A stretch of DNA of 64,000 nucleotides from Tigriopus japonicus (GCA_010645155.1 CM021319.1:2662343-2726342), one strand, 5' to 3'; positions 23,801 through 37,873 are shown, counted from the stretch's first letter. Program-made: numbers and translations. The notes: generated from the sequence alone by a model not told the origin.

Positions 23801-26800
23801 GAACTGCATCTCTAGGCCTTCATTTCTTCCTCTCATGCTGATCGACCTCTGGTCGTTTGACGATCCATTAAACCTAGTTCCAGAAAAAGGTGCGCACTTC
23901 CAGCTCGTCAGTCCCCCCGCAAAACGCTCTGGGCGATGATTGATTTTTCGAAATAATGACAATCATGGGTCCACATCTACAGTAGAGTCCTAAGTCATTT
24001 TCAGACGGGGTTCAATAACGCCCGTTCTCCTAGATCCACTTTCTATCCCCGGCATAGCTGGGTCTGCACGACGCGGAAGTGGGCAGAAAAGTAGTGCGTG
24101 GTAGACATAATTCCCGTTTGGCAGCTCAATATCCTCGGGTGTCGTATTACCCTGGCCACTGGTCGAACATTGGTCCGAAACGCTCTTCTTCTTCTGCTTC
24201 TACTTCTTCGCCTTCGGAAGGCAGGGAAAATCTATGGATTTATGGCGCTCAAATCTCGTCGCGGACTGCAGCCGAAGATCCTCTAGTTCCTCGTTCCTGC
24301 TGCTATCCTTGAGGTCCAATCACGTTTTCGTTTCGTAGTGGAACTCGACGAGTGGTGACAATCGTGCCATCCTGCACAAAGGGAACACGAGGGCCCAAAT
24401 GGAATAATGGGAATAACATCGCATTATGACATCGTACACGGAATACCCTTTCAACGATAGAGAACGTTTCTGTGATTTATATTTTCTAAGATCTTCTCTT
24501 GGCATTTCTCATCAGAAAAGATCAACAACGTTCCAAAGCGAGGGAATTCGCCCCTCTTTAAGTCCACCTGGCCGTGAGATATCCTTATGATGGGGAAAAC
24601 GACTCAGTTCTCCACTTCTGCCTCCAAGTTTGGAATCCAATCTGGTTCCCGTAAGCCCTCGGAAAAAAAAGAAATTCCCTTACAATACCCTCTCTCTTTA
24701 GAACAAGATCCGACCTTCTACAGTATTCCTGTTCCAGCCAACCTACTTCCTCCCATTCAAAACTATCCGTGATTGTCCCTTAATTCCGACCCATTTGGCT
24801 TCAGGTTCGTCCCTTTTGTTGTTTTGGCGGAAGGTTTCCAACTTTTGGGGGCTTAAAATCGAGCTATGCAATTGGGATTTCTCTTCACTACCAGTTGCCA
24901 TGCATCGATGGCCTCGCTTGGCCCACAGAAAAATCGTCTGGATCCTTTAGTGAGGCGGGAACAAATAAGGTCCATTGGCTCAACAGTTCTCAGTGCTCGA
25001 TGGAGTGCGCATACTTATGTTCAGTACGTACTGTCCGTCAGAAGAGGATCTTTCGAGATGGCTGAGTGGATGGAACAACACCTCGAGTTGTTGTAGAACT
25101 GGAACAACGACGTCGTGGCCAATTTCATTCCTCTCTGTCTCCTTCACGAGAGAGAGAGAAAGTATTGCTATATGGGCAAGTTGAGTTCAAGCGTGAGAAA
25201 TGCATTCATCGGATCTGCAGATAGAGTGGGATGGGATATGCCAATCTGTTTGTTCCAAATATTTTCGTGGAGCCATGTGTGGATGTCGAGGCTCTCAGCT
25301 TTACATGTACGCTACACGGCCATGCTCGAGATCTTGTCAGCACAAAGTTTCCTCTTCTTTGATATCGTAATTTCTCAATTTCAAATGCTTGCCAAAAACT
25401 AAGTCAACTCAGATCCAAGACAATAATCAAGAAATCAAACAAGAAGCAGACTCGAAATGCATAGGACGAGGACCACTCGTCATCTCGGAGCATGGTGTCA
25501 GTTTGAGTGAGCCCTCGATTTTTGACTACTCAAGCAAGGTTGCATTCTCGTTCCAGTGGATCTCAAGAGCCGTGAAAGAGGACAGAGGGATTCAAAGTCC
25601 GAGGCCAGTTCGGCTACAATGGGTATGTTTGGTCTTTTCCGGGTAGAAGCAAACATCGCAAGCCCAAGCATCACGTGTGCATTTAGTGCCTGAAAAATAC
25701 TATTGCCTTGTTGGAGACACCAGGCACATCTCATAGAAGGCGTGTTCACTCTGAGAAACCTTCAATTCTCTGTTAGTGCATGCATTTCCTTGAAGTATTG
25801 GCACTCCAAATATCTGATGCAGTCCATTTTGGGCCAGTATTTACTGTACCTCAAAGCTGATATTTCTCGGAAGGCTAACTGACCTACATCAAGTCACAAT
25901 CTTGAAACTGGATCTCACTCAATATGTGTATTGAATAACAGGTTTTTCCCTGGATAATGTAAAGATGTCTTAGCTAAAACAAATATCCCAAACAAAAACT
26001 GTGTTCTGATGTATCTTTGCAAAGAATCGCATCATTTAGACATAGTTCATATTTGTGACAGGCTTTATACGTAGATGCTCGCAATTTCTTATTTCCTTAC
26101 CATTTTGGCCCTTCCAAAGATGGACGGTTTTTGACGTTTGCACTTTCTGCCATGTTCCCAGCAGGATGGCACTTGTTTACCTTGCCAAAAATATTTGGAA
26201 CGACGAGAGCCCGCTCTTCGTCATCAATTTTGTTAGCATTCATTTGTCCCCCCAAGGGACCTGGTTTGGTGGTTCTTCTCGGATGCAACCAGCTAACCGC
26301 TTCCTTGTCGATCAAATATGTGCATTACGCTAGTGCTTTTCAATGTGGTACAGACAGCTCGATTTTCATGAAGAAGAAAGGAATGGATGCAGGAAGGATC
26401 AAATTCAATCTTCAAACATGTCGACCTGACAGCCTTTTCAACGTTTATCAAATGAGAATGTGCCCAGATCCAACGTGTGCAAGATGCGGTGGACATCATT
26501 TACTTTTTTAACCTCAACGGTTTGGGTTCATATCTCGCTCGCTCATAAGTTAGTTTTCAATTAACCTTGTCAAAGAAGTCGGTCGCGTCACCTTCACCCG
26601 TTTGGATGACGTTAACTAAACGGAAGCAAAGGCTTTTCTGAGTGCTTCAAATTGGATTCTTTGAGGGTCCTTTGAAAAGGCCATTGAGGGGAACGACCGT
26701 TAGGTACGAAGGCACTGCCATCTAAGTACACTTCTTTGCCATCAATTAAAAGTTCTAGCCCACCCAAAAAGGCTCAAAAGGCTCTTTGAATGGCGCTCCA

Positions 26801-29800
26801 TACCTTAAGATGCGATGAGATTGTCATCCCGAAATCCCAAGCAACCAACAATAACAATTGTCATTGATACAGACGATGAGAAAAATCCAAGTTGAGACGG
26901 TTTGCCAGGTGATCGATGTTGTCAGCAAAACCTTCCGAATCCTCCAGAGAAATAAGGCTCTCGTCCGATTGATCTAATTTGGGTAGTGCCCATCTTCGAG
27001 AAGGATGAGTTGAAGGTAGACTTCGCAGACTGAACGTACTCAAAGTTCGAAGCTTCATTCAGACTCGTGTTGTGTGTTGTAGTATGCGTGCATTACGTAC
27101 GAAGACGAGAAAGAAGGGAAACATCAAACTTTCCTCTGAAGGTCAGCCAACATCGGCATCTCTCGACTCCTCCAACTACTACACTGTCCTACTCTGTATA
27201 TCACTGTATACTGTACTGTCCTACGTAGATGGAGAAAAAGATCCAAACGAGAGAAGAAACCGACAAAGTCACGACAGACACAAAACCCAATGACTTTTGG
27301 GGGCCATGTCTCAGGACAGCATTTGTACCTTGGGTAGAATATATACGTACTTGCATCATGTAATGTAATGGGGTGAAAAGCAAAGTTGACTCTGTCAACA
27401 ACACTAAAAGGCACCTACCTGACTTGTGATGTCCAGGAGCCTCTCAAGAAGTCTTCTTGTTATTAGCTAAGCCTTGGGCGACTGAGTTCCAGAGGAAAAA
27501 GCGTTCGTATCAAGTTGCTTCCTCGACCCGCGCAACGATAGGCAAGGGTAAAGAAGTACCAAAAACATTGCCACCCACACATTCAAGCCTTTGTTCCAGG
27601 GGTTCGAATAGCTTCGGAAACCTCCTGGCCTCTCTACTTCCGTGAACAAAAAAGCTCAGTTGCTCAAATGCCAGGCCCAGGTTCGTTCTTGTTGTTGAAT
27701 GAGTTCTCGTATAAAGAGAGACCAGTCAGCGTTTTATCTCGTTACATCCTAGCAAGCAACCATCTTTCGACACACACGTATGTTCCCTCATCAGGTCAGT
27801 TCTCCTGTCCTTTAGCAGTGTCTTTGGGTGGTTTGTTGGTTCCCAGTTATCATTGCTTCGTGGACGTAGATTGGATATGGAGCAAGCAACACGCGTGAGA
27901 AATGTTTAATAGGTCCTTCCTACTGCATGTTATTACGCTATTAGCAAAAGAGCCAAAGGGAGAGGAGGAAAAGGTGGTTGGTTATTGATGCATGATAGTA
28001 CAGTACAGCTGAGAGAGTGTCATAAGATATCGTTGCAATGCATTCGTGCTATCTTGGACTCGTGACCACTTAGGGAGAGTCGATGGACTCAATGATCGTT
28101 TCAGTTGCCATTGCCTGGTTGCATCTTCAAGCTACGTGCAGATGCGAAGAAATGAAGAAAAGAGAAAAACCAATGGATTTTTCGAGTGAAGATGCCAAGC
28201 TCGCAAGAAACGATCAGCTGCCACGATGGTCCATGTTTGGTATCTCACGGGTTGGTGACCGAAAACCATCAAGTGCAGTATCAACGGAGTAGATGGTAGG
28301 TTGGATATGGCTCATTGAGCAGAAAAGAAGGCGCTGAAAAATGGGAGGCAATCGCAAAAGCCGGGATATTTATGCACGTCTTCAGCTGGTTTTGCCACCC
28401 AAGTCATATGTGCGTAAAGTAGCTGGCTCCATCCAATCCCGTAATGACGGTGTCCTTGTTGTCGAGCCAAGACCACACATGGACCTACAGAGGGGATGGC
28501 TTTAATAGCTGAAATTATGGTGCACCACTCCCTTGGGACAATTGATATCCCACCGAGAGCAAAGAAAAGTCGTTGTTGCTGTTGCTTCTTCTTCTTCTTC
28601 TTCCTCTTCGGCTCCTGATGTTGCTGATGTTGTTGTCGTCGTTGATGTTCGTTTGTTTGTTTGTTGTAAAGCTGTTAGAGAAGTCGCAATGCCTGCCATT
28701 TGTCACAGCGGCAATTTCTGGAATTACAATTGGCACGGTCTACTTGACTGTAAATGAGCCTGAAGCAACACATTGCGGGGTTGTTAGGCGTCCTTCTCGA
28801 CGACGATAACTAACAACCCCGTCAAGGGAACCCACTACATGCAAAGAATGGATGGTTACGGAGCTTTCAGGTCCCCATGTTAACTGGGTGTCTGAGCGAA
28901 AAAGGCTCTGCAATCTAGTCTGTTCAGTGCTCTACTCCTCATCTAGTTAACAACTCTATCTACCATGACAAAAGAGTCTCTTTGGAACATTTAGCATTTG
29001 GTGAAACAGAGAGTGAATGTCGAGTTGCAAATCAAAAGATTGAATACCTTGGGGCTAAATTAAGATAAATACAGATAATTTTGCAGGTCCCGTCGACCAA
29101 CACGCATTCTCTCTTGATTCGCAAAATATTCTACCAACGTAAACCCATATAGTATAAATAAACAATCCAAGTAGTGGGAAAGACTGTCCCATCTTGAAGA
29201 TACAGTATGAGGACTGGAGAGACGCTTTCTCGACCATGCACTCGTTCCCGCCAAAAGTGAACCAAACACGCCTCCCTGTTTGCACGCAGACATTTCGACT
29301 AGTAAATCATAAAGTGGAGCCAAGTCAGTTTGCTTCCTCATGGAATGAGCATCCACGTAACACGTTCCAGCGCCAAAGGGGAGTCATATCGGGGTAGGAA
29401 TGGGCCTTAGCCAATGGGATCAGTTGGGCTCATGAGTGCCCCTCGGAAAATTTATGCAAAATTATGCAACACCTACCTGGGGACGCATCAAGGCTTCTAT
29501 TATTCAACACGTTGAGGTCCTGTTTTCGGGGACCTTCAATGGTCCTTGATCTTTTCTCCCTCTCTCTCTCCCTCGCTTCCTCGATCCTTTGGGTTGGCCT
29601 GGGATGAGATGGGATCAGCTGGCGAATGACCTCTCACGATCCACGAATGTGTATTTGCTCAAGTTCAACCATAGTATCTAGCAGTGCGTAGTGATTCCTT
29701 ATGCATTCAATTCGTCGACTACGTTCAACTTGGGAGTAGCTTTGGTGCAGTGCCCTTTAGGGAGTCTGAGGGCCACCGGGGATGTGAAACCCACACCCAC

Positions 29801-32800
29801 CCACACTTGAGTACCCACCTCTCTTTAGCATATCAAGGCCATTTCGTTGTAAAAGGAGATTTCCCATTCAACAATTGGAACACAGCCGAGTCGCGGTGGG
29901 ACTCAAACGAGGAACACTTTGAACGGGCATCAGACACAAAACAACACCGCAAATTTACGGTCAGTGAACACGGAAAAACCTTGAGCGAATTCAACGCTTG
30001 ATTAATGAAGCCAAGAGGAAGTGAAGCATTGCAGAGCTTGACTCATTTTACTCGTACCATCCGCGAGTCCAGCTGAGCTATGCGAAACATCTCAGTGAGA
30101 GATTGCCGCACCATCTGATAGATACTCCCTCGTTTACTAGATGGGTGGTTGGATTTTTGGTGCTTGGGATTACAGACCAAGCACAATCATGGAGAGGGTG
30201 ACCGATCTCCCGCGACGAGATTTATAGAAGAGCTGCTCCGACATTGATGCACGTTTTTCCGATATCATCTCCAATACGGCCAGATGGGTGCAATGCATTG
30301 GTAAATTTGAAAGCAATTGAGGGATAAAGACTAAAGAGGGTCTGCTCCCTTTTGACTCTTGAATAAAGGATCAGCCAAAGTCAAAGACGAGACAGACGCG
30401 GATACTCTCCAAAAGAGAAAAAGGACCAAGGCGATTTGGGGGGTCCTTTGAAGTACGAAATATTCAAGGGATATGGGCGGAATGGCCCATTATAAATCAA
30501 TATGAGAACCCACGAATGCCAAACGCTCGACCACCGAAGGTCTGAATAGAAAAGTACTCGTAGTAAGAACGATTGGAGGGAGATTGAAGAAAACGATCAG
30601 CGAGAGAGATGAGGTTGCCGTGAAATCCTTTTAACTTAATGTGATAAAGTAGGATTTAAAGCCAATACGTCTCTTTCCCTCCCCCTCTTCTCTCTCTTGG
30701 TCTTTGGGTCCTTTCCAGCAATTGTTGGACCCTAGGCTTAAAGATCTTCTCTAGATCTGAACTCTCGATCTTGGCTTGTTCTCTCCTCTTTCTTCTGAAA
30801 CTTGACTTGACTCTTCTGTGAGGCTCTTGGGTGAAGAAGCTCTCTTTGATCTCGGTGAAGATGAGTTCACATCTCAATATATGCTCAAACTATTCCATGT
30901 CAGATGCGCATGGAATTATTCACGTTGCATCGAATGAATTGTGAGCCAGCCCATTGTACTTACAAATTGCAATCAGGTAGACAACAAGTTTAATTTCGAA
31001 ACTTTTCTCGTCTTCGCACGGACTTTTGCAAATTACGGCATCCAGTGCTTGCCTACTTCCGTATATCCTTGGGCTTTTTAAATCCAAAGGAATGGCCAAA
31101 CAAACTTAGTCCTTCAATAGTATTCTGTTTATAGTCCAAATAGCCAACATCTGTCCTCCGTTTCCACATTTAGCTCCAAATGGGACGATGTAGTCTGTTC
31201 TTTCCAAGATGGAATCCACTATAGTGGACTTGGAACCACCAACTAGTTGCCTCAAAACTTTTAATTGCATCTGAAAACAAAGGCCGCTTGGAGGGCGAAG
31301 CCTTCTTCGTTAGGCTTGAGCTGAGACGCTGGCAAATTTCTTAACCAAAGACGAGAACGAAATCATGAGAGATGGGAATACGGTTGGCCTTCTTACGTAT
31401 GAGTTTCTTCAGGTTCAGAATGTGCAGATTTGGAACCCACAGGGGAATCCTTCTCCTAGTGGAGTTATTACTTTTATTTGAATTACAGGTTCGTGGAGTC
31501 TTCGAGACATGGAAGTCATTTTGCCCCCGGCTGTGTCCTTGGGCGAGACCGTAAACTTGACGTGCCAATATCACCTTCAAGGCGAACACCTGTACACGGC
31601 CAAACTGTACAAAGGTCGTCACGAGTTTCTTCAATTAGTGCCAGCAAAGGGACCAAAACCTCTCAAAACTTTCCCTCTCAAGGGAGTCACCATTGAGGTA
31701 AGTTGATGGACTCGTGTTCAAGAGCAAAGAAGTGTTGTAAAAGGAGAAAGAAACGCGAGAGATCCATGGCAAACCGTTAAAGGTCGGTTGGACATCCGCA
31801 TTGGGTGCTCCTTTGCTATGACCGAGTTCATGATCATCCTCAATCTTTGATGTCTTCTTTTTTCTCTCTCTGGTTCCAGTCGATAACACTGAATGGGACT
31901 GGAAAGACTGTGACTGGCCTTCACGTGACCCTTCGGGACGTCAATCTGTTCTCAACTGGTCTCTATGGGTGTGAAGCCTCTGCCGAAGAATCGTTCCACA
32001 CTCAGATTGTGAGGAAATACATGACCGTCATTGGTGAGTTCAACCTGTAGAATTGGTCGCAATCACTGATCCAATTCGATCCCTAAGGTCCCCAGCACAA
32101 CGAGTTCGCCAAGAGCAATCTCTTTATTCGATGGTACAAAAAAAAGCTTGTGGGGAAGAAAAGTTTTCGGCAAACTGCACTGTAAGACGTTCGAAGCCTG
32201 AGCATCAAGTGCCTCTGAATTTCAACGACTTGCTCTCATTTCTCATATTTCTGTCAAGTTATCTCAAAGTTCGGTTTGGCTAGAGGCGCAAGAAATGCGG
32301 TAGAGGCGGTTCCCAGTTTTGGACCTCCTGCTGCTAAGTAGAAGATAGAAGTTGCCTGGGTCTCAGTGGAAGAAGAAACATGGAGTAACTTTAGACGAAA
32401 GCTTTTTGCATATGAAAATGTATTTAGGGCAAAGTGGAAGAAGATGAGTACGACGATAATATGAGCAGGCACTTTGAAATCTTCACAGACAGACCCACCA
32501 CACGTGCTTGCTCACTGCTCACCTTCTCTGTGAAAATGAATTTGCAACATTGCCATAACGGAAGGGAAAGAACAGGAGAAACAACCAACCAACCTTCAAA
32601 CTAGCCCAAACCTTCCGCCGTTTGCTTTTTAAAGATTCATCTTCTCAAGAGAGAGAGAAAAAAAGGATGAAAGAAAGTTTTTTCATCATTTTCTGTCTTA
32701 AAAGAATATGGCACTTACGATGAGGCCTACATTCAAGCCAGGCCCTCACCGCAATCGCCTCCTTCTTCTCTATTACTTCTTCTTCTTCTACCACGACGAC

Positions 32801-35212
32801 CACTACCACCATCAACACCATTCCCATCATCAGTGCCACCCTCCCACCATTCACCACAGGCATGATTAGATAGACAGGAACAACGATGAAAAGGAGCCAG
32901 AGAAGGAGTTCCATCACGATTTCTTAGAGAAGCCAATTTCGTTGGCTTGCCACCCTGAACCGCTTGGGAAGGCTGCTGACAAAACTTTGCCCTAATGGCC
33001 TTCACTAAAGGGATCTTGACGTGCTCTTCCTAACACTTTTTAAGATGGTCGTAAGAGTCGAGCATTGTTGGGTGAATAGATATCCCCTGACTATCTACAG
33101 TGCCTTCTTCACGCAAGCGACATTGTCGGTGGCATGTACCATGTACTAGTTCTTGTGGTACTATACAGAGCATCACCACTTTTACTACAAATGTGCTCCC
33201 ACCGTACACACGACCGGAACAAAGAATGATCTTGTTAGCCACATGGTGTTATTGGTAGACGCAGAATGCTTCTTCATTTGGCACACATGGAGTCGGCTCT
33301 CTTTTCTCTTCCCCATGGATGGCTCCCTTCCCCCTCTCTGTTCTCCAAACCAGTAGAAAATGAATATAAATGACCGTCCCCAACGAAGAAGGCCTCACAG
33401 GGCATGCAAAAAGTGTCCAGGTGATTGGGTCTTGAGTTCGCCCACCATCAAGTGAAGATGGTGGCACCACTACTACTACGACTCGCTTCTCCTTTTTCTT
33501 CCTTTTCTCTTTTCCCCTACTCTGTTCCTTCCACTTTTCCCCGTGGTGCATAACGTAGATTGGTGCCCATATCATTCAATAGAAGAGCCTTTCATGTGGC
33601 CTCGGCCTTCTCTTGTTTTCAGTGAAGCCCGATGCCAGACCCTCGCTCAGTGGTTTGCGCCCTCATTACCGGGTAGGGGATGTCACCAATGCCACCTGTG
33701 TCGTCAAGGACACTTTTCCCACGGCCAATATCTCTTGGTTTATCAACGGAGACAAGGTAAAGTCCACGGATCAAAATGCTCTGCCAATCCAGGCCTTTTA
33801 CAGGGAATGACCTAGTGAGTAAAAGAGATGTGTGATATCAATGGGAACATGAGATAACAGTAGCTCTATGGCCCCTTGCCCAGGGCCTACCGAAAAAAAT
33901 GATAAGACTCCGGCGAATTGTCAAGTGGGGCAAACTTAAAGAGGAAATCAAAAGTTATGAGGGAAATCCTGCAAGTCCAGGGCAGCTTTCAGCCAACACG
34001 AACTCGCTTTCCCATGGATAAGGGATGGGAAAAAGTTTCTTTTTCCGGCTTCTCTTGTCTTTTCATCGGGCAAGAATGTCGTTGAGAGGTCGCAAGTTGG
34101 TTTTCTCGTTCCGGAGCCTCGGCAAACTATCCTCTTTCAATTTTTCATTCTTTATTATTTTGATGCTCTTCAAAGCAAACTGGCCGCTCTTGAAGCCCTA
34201 TTATGCTTTACTAGCTAGCCTTGAAGGGTCTGTAAAGTGCCCTAAAAGTGCTTCACAACGCGGAAATACAACACCATGCCCATAGTTGTCAAATCTCAAG
34301 GAAAGAAGCCTTCTAAAATGTTCACTCAGATGTTTTTTTGTCCTCTTCATACACATCTCTGATTTGGCTTTTTCTGCCAGACCAAGCGGGGCTTCGACCG
34401 CAATTCCCATAAGGTTTTATGATTAATGTCCTGACCTGGATCAAGGACATTAAGGCTTGTCACCAGTGCTCAGGAGAGGCCACCAGAGACCTCCTCATCG
34501 AGAAGGAAGTCTTCAAAAAAAGAAACCTAAGATAGTAAAATTTGATAAGGTCGTTCGTTCGTTAGCCGTCATATCGGAAACGAGCGCAAAAAAAGTTTTC
34601 GAATCACATTCCAACTCCCGAACAAATTTAGAGAGGCTCACTCTATCCAAACACAATTATCCATACCACCCACGTCATAATACCATGGGAATTGACCCAA
34701 GCAGCTCATTCTGGTTGATGGTCGTGTTCGTCTTTGTTCCATTAGTTATGATGACTTCTGCGCCATTTCAGATCGCCAACCCCAAATTCATTCAAAGTCA
34801 TTCGGAGCGAAGTCCAAGCGGCCTCTTGAGTACGATCTCGGTTTTAAATCTGCCCTTGAAGGCGCATCACTTTCGGGTGGGTCGTCTTCATGCCAAATGC
34901 GTGGCCAGTATGCTCACCATGCATTGGCAAAGCCTCGACGTCGAGAGTCTGGAAGAGTCTCCCACACTTTTGGCGGCCTCAAGTCACATGGAGGACAGAC
35001 CTCCAGCGACCAATCTCTCTACAATAGGATCGACCAAAACGAAATCGAACGAAGAAGTCAAAGGAAACGACAAAGACTCGCCGTTTGCATCATTATCACT
35101 CAACCACGGTATGTTGTTGGCACACTCTCCACCTTTGCTTGGCCATCCTCGCTTGGCCTTCTCCATCCTAGGGAAATGCACTCACAAACCTCACAAGAGA
35201 AAGAGGACCTAA
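17821..35212 (+). CDS. Beaten-path-like secreted immunoglobulin protein, five coding exons
   Basis: Beat proteins are arthropod secreted or membrane-tethered two-Ig proteins that bind Sidestep-family receptors in axon guidance and synaptic matching. Coding exons are 17821-17902, 31489-31697, 31880-32033, 33623-33756 and 34772-35212; all joints are GT-AG with matching phase (1, 0, 1, 0), giving 339 residues. Exon 1 encodes a signal peptide (h-region YLTVLFLLLL); it begins at an acceptor at 17801, so a non-coding exon lies upstream. Ig1 cysteines are C53 (LTCQY) and C128 (YGCEAS); family blocks are KGRHEF, VFP-like TFPLKGV and SFHTQ. Ig2 runs from GLRPHYRVGD with C174 and C236 and the family motif ANISWFINGD. 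The tail after about residue 250 is low in conservation. A strong donor at 35108/35109 may start a longer spliced tail, so the C-terminus is uncertain. Confidence 0.88.
28571..28648. repeat. trinucleotide-rich microsatellite (GTT, CTT, GTC)
   Basis: Imperfect runs of GTT/GCT, then about six CTT/TTC units, then GTT and GTC units. It produces poly-Ser, poly-Leu and poly-Val shadow frames that are not genes. Confidence 0.8.
28776..28821. repeat. 12 bp inverted repeat with a 22 bp loop
   Basis: CGGGGTTGTTAG at 28776-28787 is mirrored exactly by CTAACAACCCCG at 28810-28821. It lies inside the Beat-like intron. Confidence 0.7.
32761..32830. repeat. CTT/CCA trinucleotide tract in the third Beat-like intron
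   Basis: Runs of CTT, then CCA/CGA triplets, lie between exons 3 and 4. The open frames across it with poly-Val or poly-Glu are by-products of the tract. Confidence 0.7.
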
Positions 35213-37835
35213 ATCAAGCCAACCAAAGGGGGTTCAATTTGCACTCCAACTTTATTGTTTTCCCCATAATTGAGAGAGGCACCTAGCTACCTATCTAATG
35301 GCAAAATCTAGTTTCCCCGGTAGTAAAACAAAGGAAAGTGAAAAAACTCTTTCTCACCTTTCAGCCGGATCGTCCACGTTGGTTGCGAGCAAAAGTCATC
35401 TCGGAAGGATAATTGCCCTGGTATCCATTCGAATAGTTGTCCAACTATGACCATGGGGTTCTTATTGAACTACAGCCAGGTCATTGAGGCTTTTTCAACG
35501 CTAAAAATGAAGATACGTCCATTTAAGGAAGAAGCAAAAACTTGGCGAGATATGATCTCCTAGGAAGAAAAAATGTGGGCGAACCTTTCAATTGTTCTAT
35601 ACCTATGTAGTACGTACCAACGGGCGATATTGTGGACGCGGCAATATAGCCTGTGGAAAATAGAGGCTAAAATGGGATTTCAATTTGGGTGGTACAAAAT
35701 GTGTGCCATCCAACATGAATCGAAGCCTCTCAATGTGATACATCGCAGTAAATTTAGATAGGATTGGCATATTTTTGCATTCCGTTGAAATACAACAAAG
35801 AAATTTGAAGTTGCTTTCGATTTGATGACATGCATTAGACCAAGGAGCACTGTATATAATTAAATAGCGTCGTCCTTGATTAGACCAAGGATCACCAAAT
35901 ACCTGAATGCCTCGGTTATGTGGCAAAAGTCGTTTTTCGAATTCTGGCTGAGCCAGAGAATCCTCCAAAAGGACGATTGTAGGGGCAATTTCTTTTTCGT
36001 TTCCGAGCGTATGTATTGCAACTGTAGCAAATTTCGAAACGTTGTTTCTCGTGGATGGAGGAACGCATCATGCTAAAATTCAGCAAACGACATCCTTAAA
36101 TGCCCGTCTTATCAATCTTATCAAAACAAAATCATTTATTTGAATGGAATTCGATTCATAAAAAATCCACAGCTGAACGCCTGAGCGGAGGCTTCCATGT
36201 CTTACGATTTCCTTGATTAGGCGTGTTATGAAGAAGAAGTATTTGAATGGAACAATGTGATTAATATACTAAATTGACATCATGAACAAATGATACGAGA
36301 TCAATGGGGTCAGTTTTGAGCGAGCTCAAAAGTAATTCGGACGATCAAGTAAGCTGCTTGTTTGCTGGTAGCATAATGTGGTGCTGCGAGATTTACGCTT
36401 CAAATAAGTTTTAAGGTCAGTCTCAGATTGACCTCAACAGCCATTGAATTGCTTCTTCCTTTGCTCTTGCTGAACACAAGTTTCAATTATCTTGCCAACA
36501 CTAAGCACGAATTTTGTCAAAAAGTACAAGTAAACAAACCTGCCTAAACGTCCAAATACCACATATATCATTTTCTTATCGATGGGATATTGTTTGAGAC
36601 GTGCTAGGTCTGACTTTAGAACAGTTGCATACCTTTTTCGCAATAAGATATGGTCTTTCAGTTACCCTTGATATCCTTTCGAAGCCATCCATCATTTTCA
36701 TCACTCAATTTTGCGTACGACATTGTCATGCTTTACGTGCATGTGTCATGATGGTGTTTTTTAACGATAGTACGGCTTAGATTAGCGACAATTATGTTAA
36801 ACCGAGGAATGAATCACTTGATAATGCAGAAATACTTTTTATTTAATATTTCAATGTTTTCCAAATCCCAAACTCTTAATATCCGGCTCAAAATTATTTC
36901 ATAAAGGTTTGTGTCAGAACATAAGCTGCGTTCAAGAACTCGTTCTTGATCTCCACTTAATGTGATAGATGAGGACTTACCGTCACTTAAATCGATGAAA
37001 AAAATCAACGGTGTGTAGAAATTCGTAGAATACTTTCTATTTCAGAATGATAATTTAGGTAAAAAACTTTCTTTTGCCTTTCACAACAAACCTATTGCTT
37101 CAATCCTGCAAGGAACTACCATGATTTCTATGAAAGTCAAGATTATGATTGTCAAGAGCAAAATATTTCATTGGACTGTCATCTTTTGCTTTTTTATTTT
37201 CCATGCATCATCATATATTATGATTTTTGGTTTAATCACTTGGGGTTTCTGGTCTTGGCTGAAATAATTTGGGTTTCTTCCATGGTCTTTTTTGGTCCAC
37301 CTCAATTTAGAAAATGTTTATCAATTAGTAAGCTTGTCAAGTTGTTAAATTTTCAAAATTGACAAAACAAATGTTAGTTAAGCTTACAATAGCTGGTCTC
37401 TTCCAATTTGTTATCTTCGCCCTAACGGGAGGAATGTAAATTAAGATTAACTTTACATTTCAGTATTTTCTGACGTGTATTTTAGCCTTGTCTTGTCGCA
37501 CACAAGAATGGTAAGGATTTGGCGCTCAAAACGTAACAATTGCTTCCAAGCACAGAATTCCTTAAAATCTAAAATCTGTTTAAACCACAATTACTCTGAT
37601 GTCTAGAGATGCAGCCACCTCATCGATATCTTCTGTTTTATCAATGGTTCAATGCTTCAGAATCATAACATATCGTCGGTGGCAAACGTCCAAGTTCTTT
37701 TCGTGGTGAGATTTGGCTGCACCCTTCTTTCCAGCTATTGCTACTACCATTCTTATTGGTAATACTCCCAAGCACCAGGACCGCATGATGGCGAGGAACA
37801 TTGTACGAAATTGAAGTTAAAGGTCGTATTTTTGG
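35213..37835. other. intergenic or 3' part of the Beat-like transcript, no gene seen
   Basis: If the donor at 35108 is used, further Beat-like exons could lie here; none could be picked out. The 121-codon minus frame at 35603-35968 shows no family features. A 12-base motif TTAGACCAAGGA is repeated at about 35836 and 35880. Confidence 0.4.
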
Positions 37836-37873
37836 TATTTAAGCATCACCGTCTGAGGTGAATAGTATCAGTC
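37836..37873 (+). promoter_or_regulatory. candidate TATA plus initiator promoter
   Basis: TATTTAAG at 37836-37843 is followed 34 bases later by TATCAGTC, with the initiator A at 37870. TCAGT is the usual arthropod initiator, and the spacing is only slightly longer than typical. About 50 bases downstream lies an ATG in a good context (TCAACATGAAC). Confidence 0.4.

Larger units (their letters stand above)
17903..31488. other. 13.6 kb first coding intron of the Beat-like gene
   Basis: No nested gene was recognised. Open frames up to 145 codons occur on both strands, but none shows a domain, a signal peptide with a splice partner, or a coding-like composition. It contains ATG/GAT triplets at 19171-19190, CTT/GTT triplets at 28571-28648 and a 12 bp hairpin at 28776-28821. 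GC content is somewhat higher than in the intergenic DNA around 37-39 kb. Confidence 0.55.

Noticed and set aside
18808..27400. Several 90-145 codon frames inside the Beat-like intron (for example 18808-19245, 22482-22841, 26131-26511)
   Set aside because: Frames on both strands overlap, none has family features or plausible splice partners, and some run through microsatellites.
33757..33810. Read-through of Beat-like exon 4 to a stop at 33808-33810
   Set aside because: GTAAAG at 33757 is a usable donor, and the phase-0 join to 34772 restores the second Ig cysteine, so early termination is less likely, though an isoform is possible.
34457..34771. N-terminal part of the frame around the last Beat-like exon
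   Set aside because: The Beat-like similarity begins only after the acceptor at 34771; the upstream part, with a hydrophobic run, is intron read-through.
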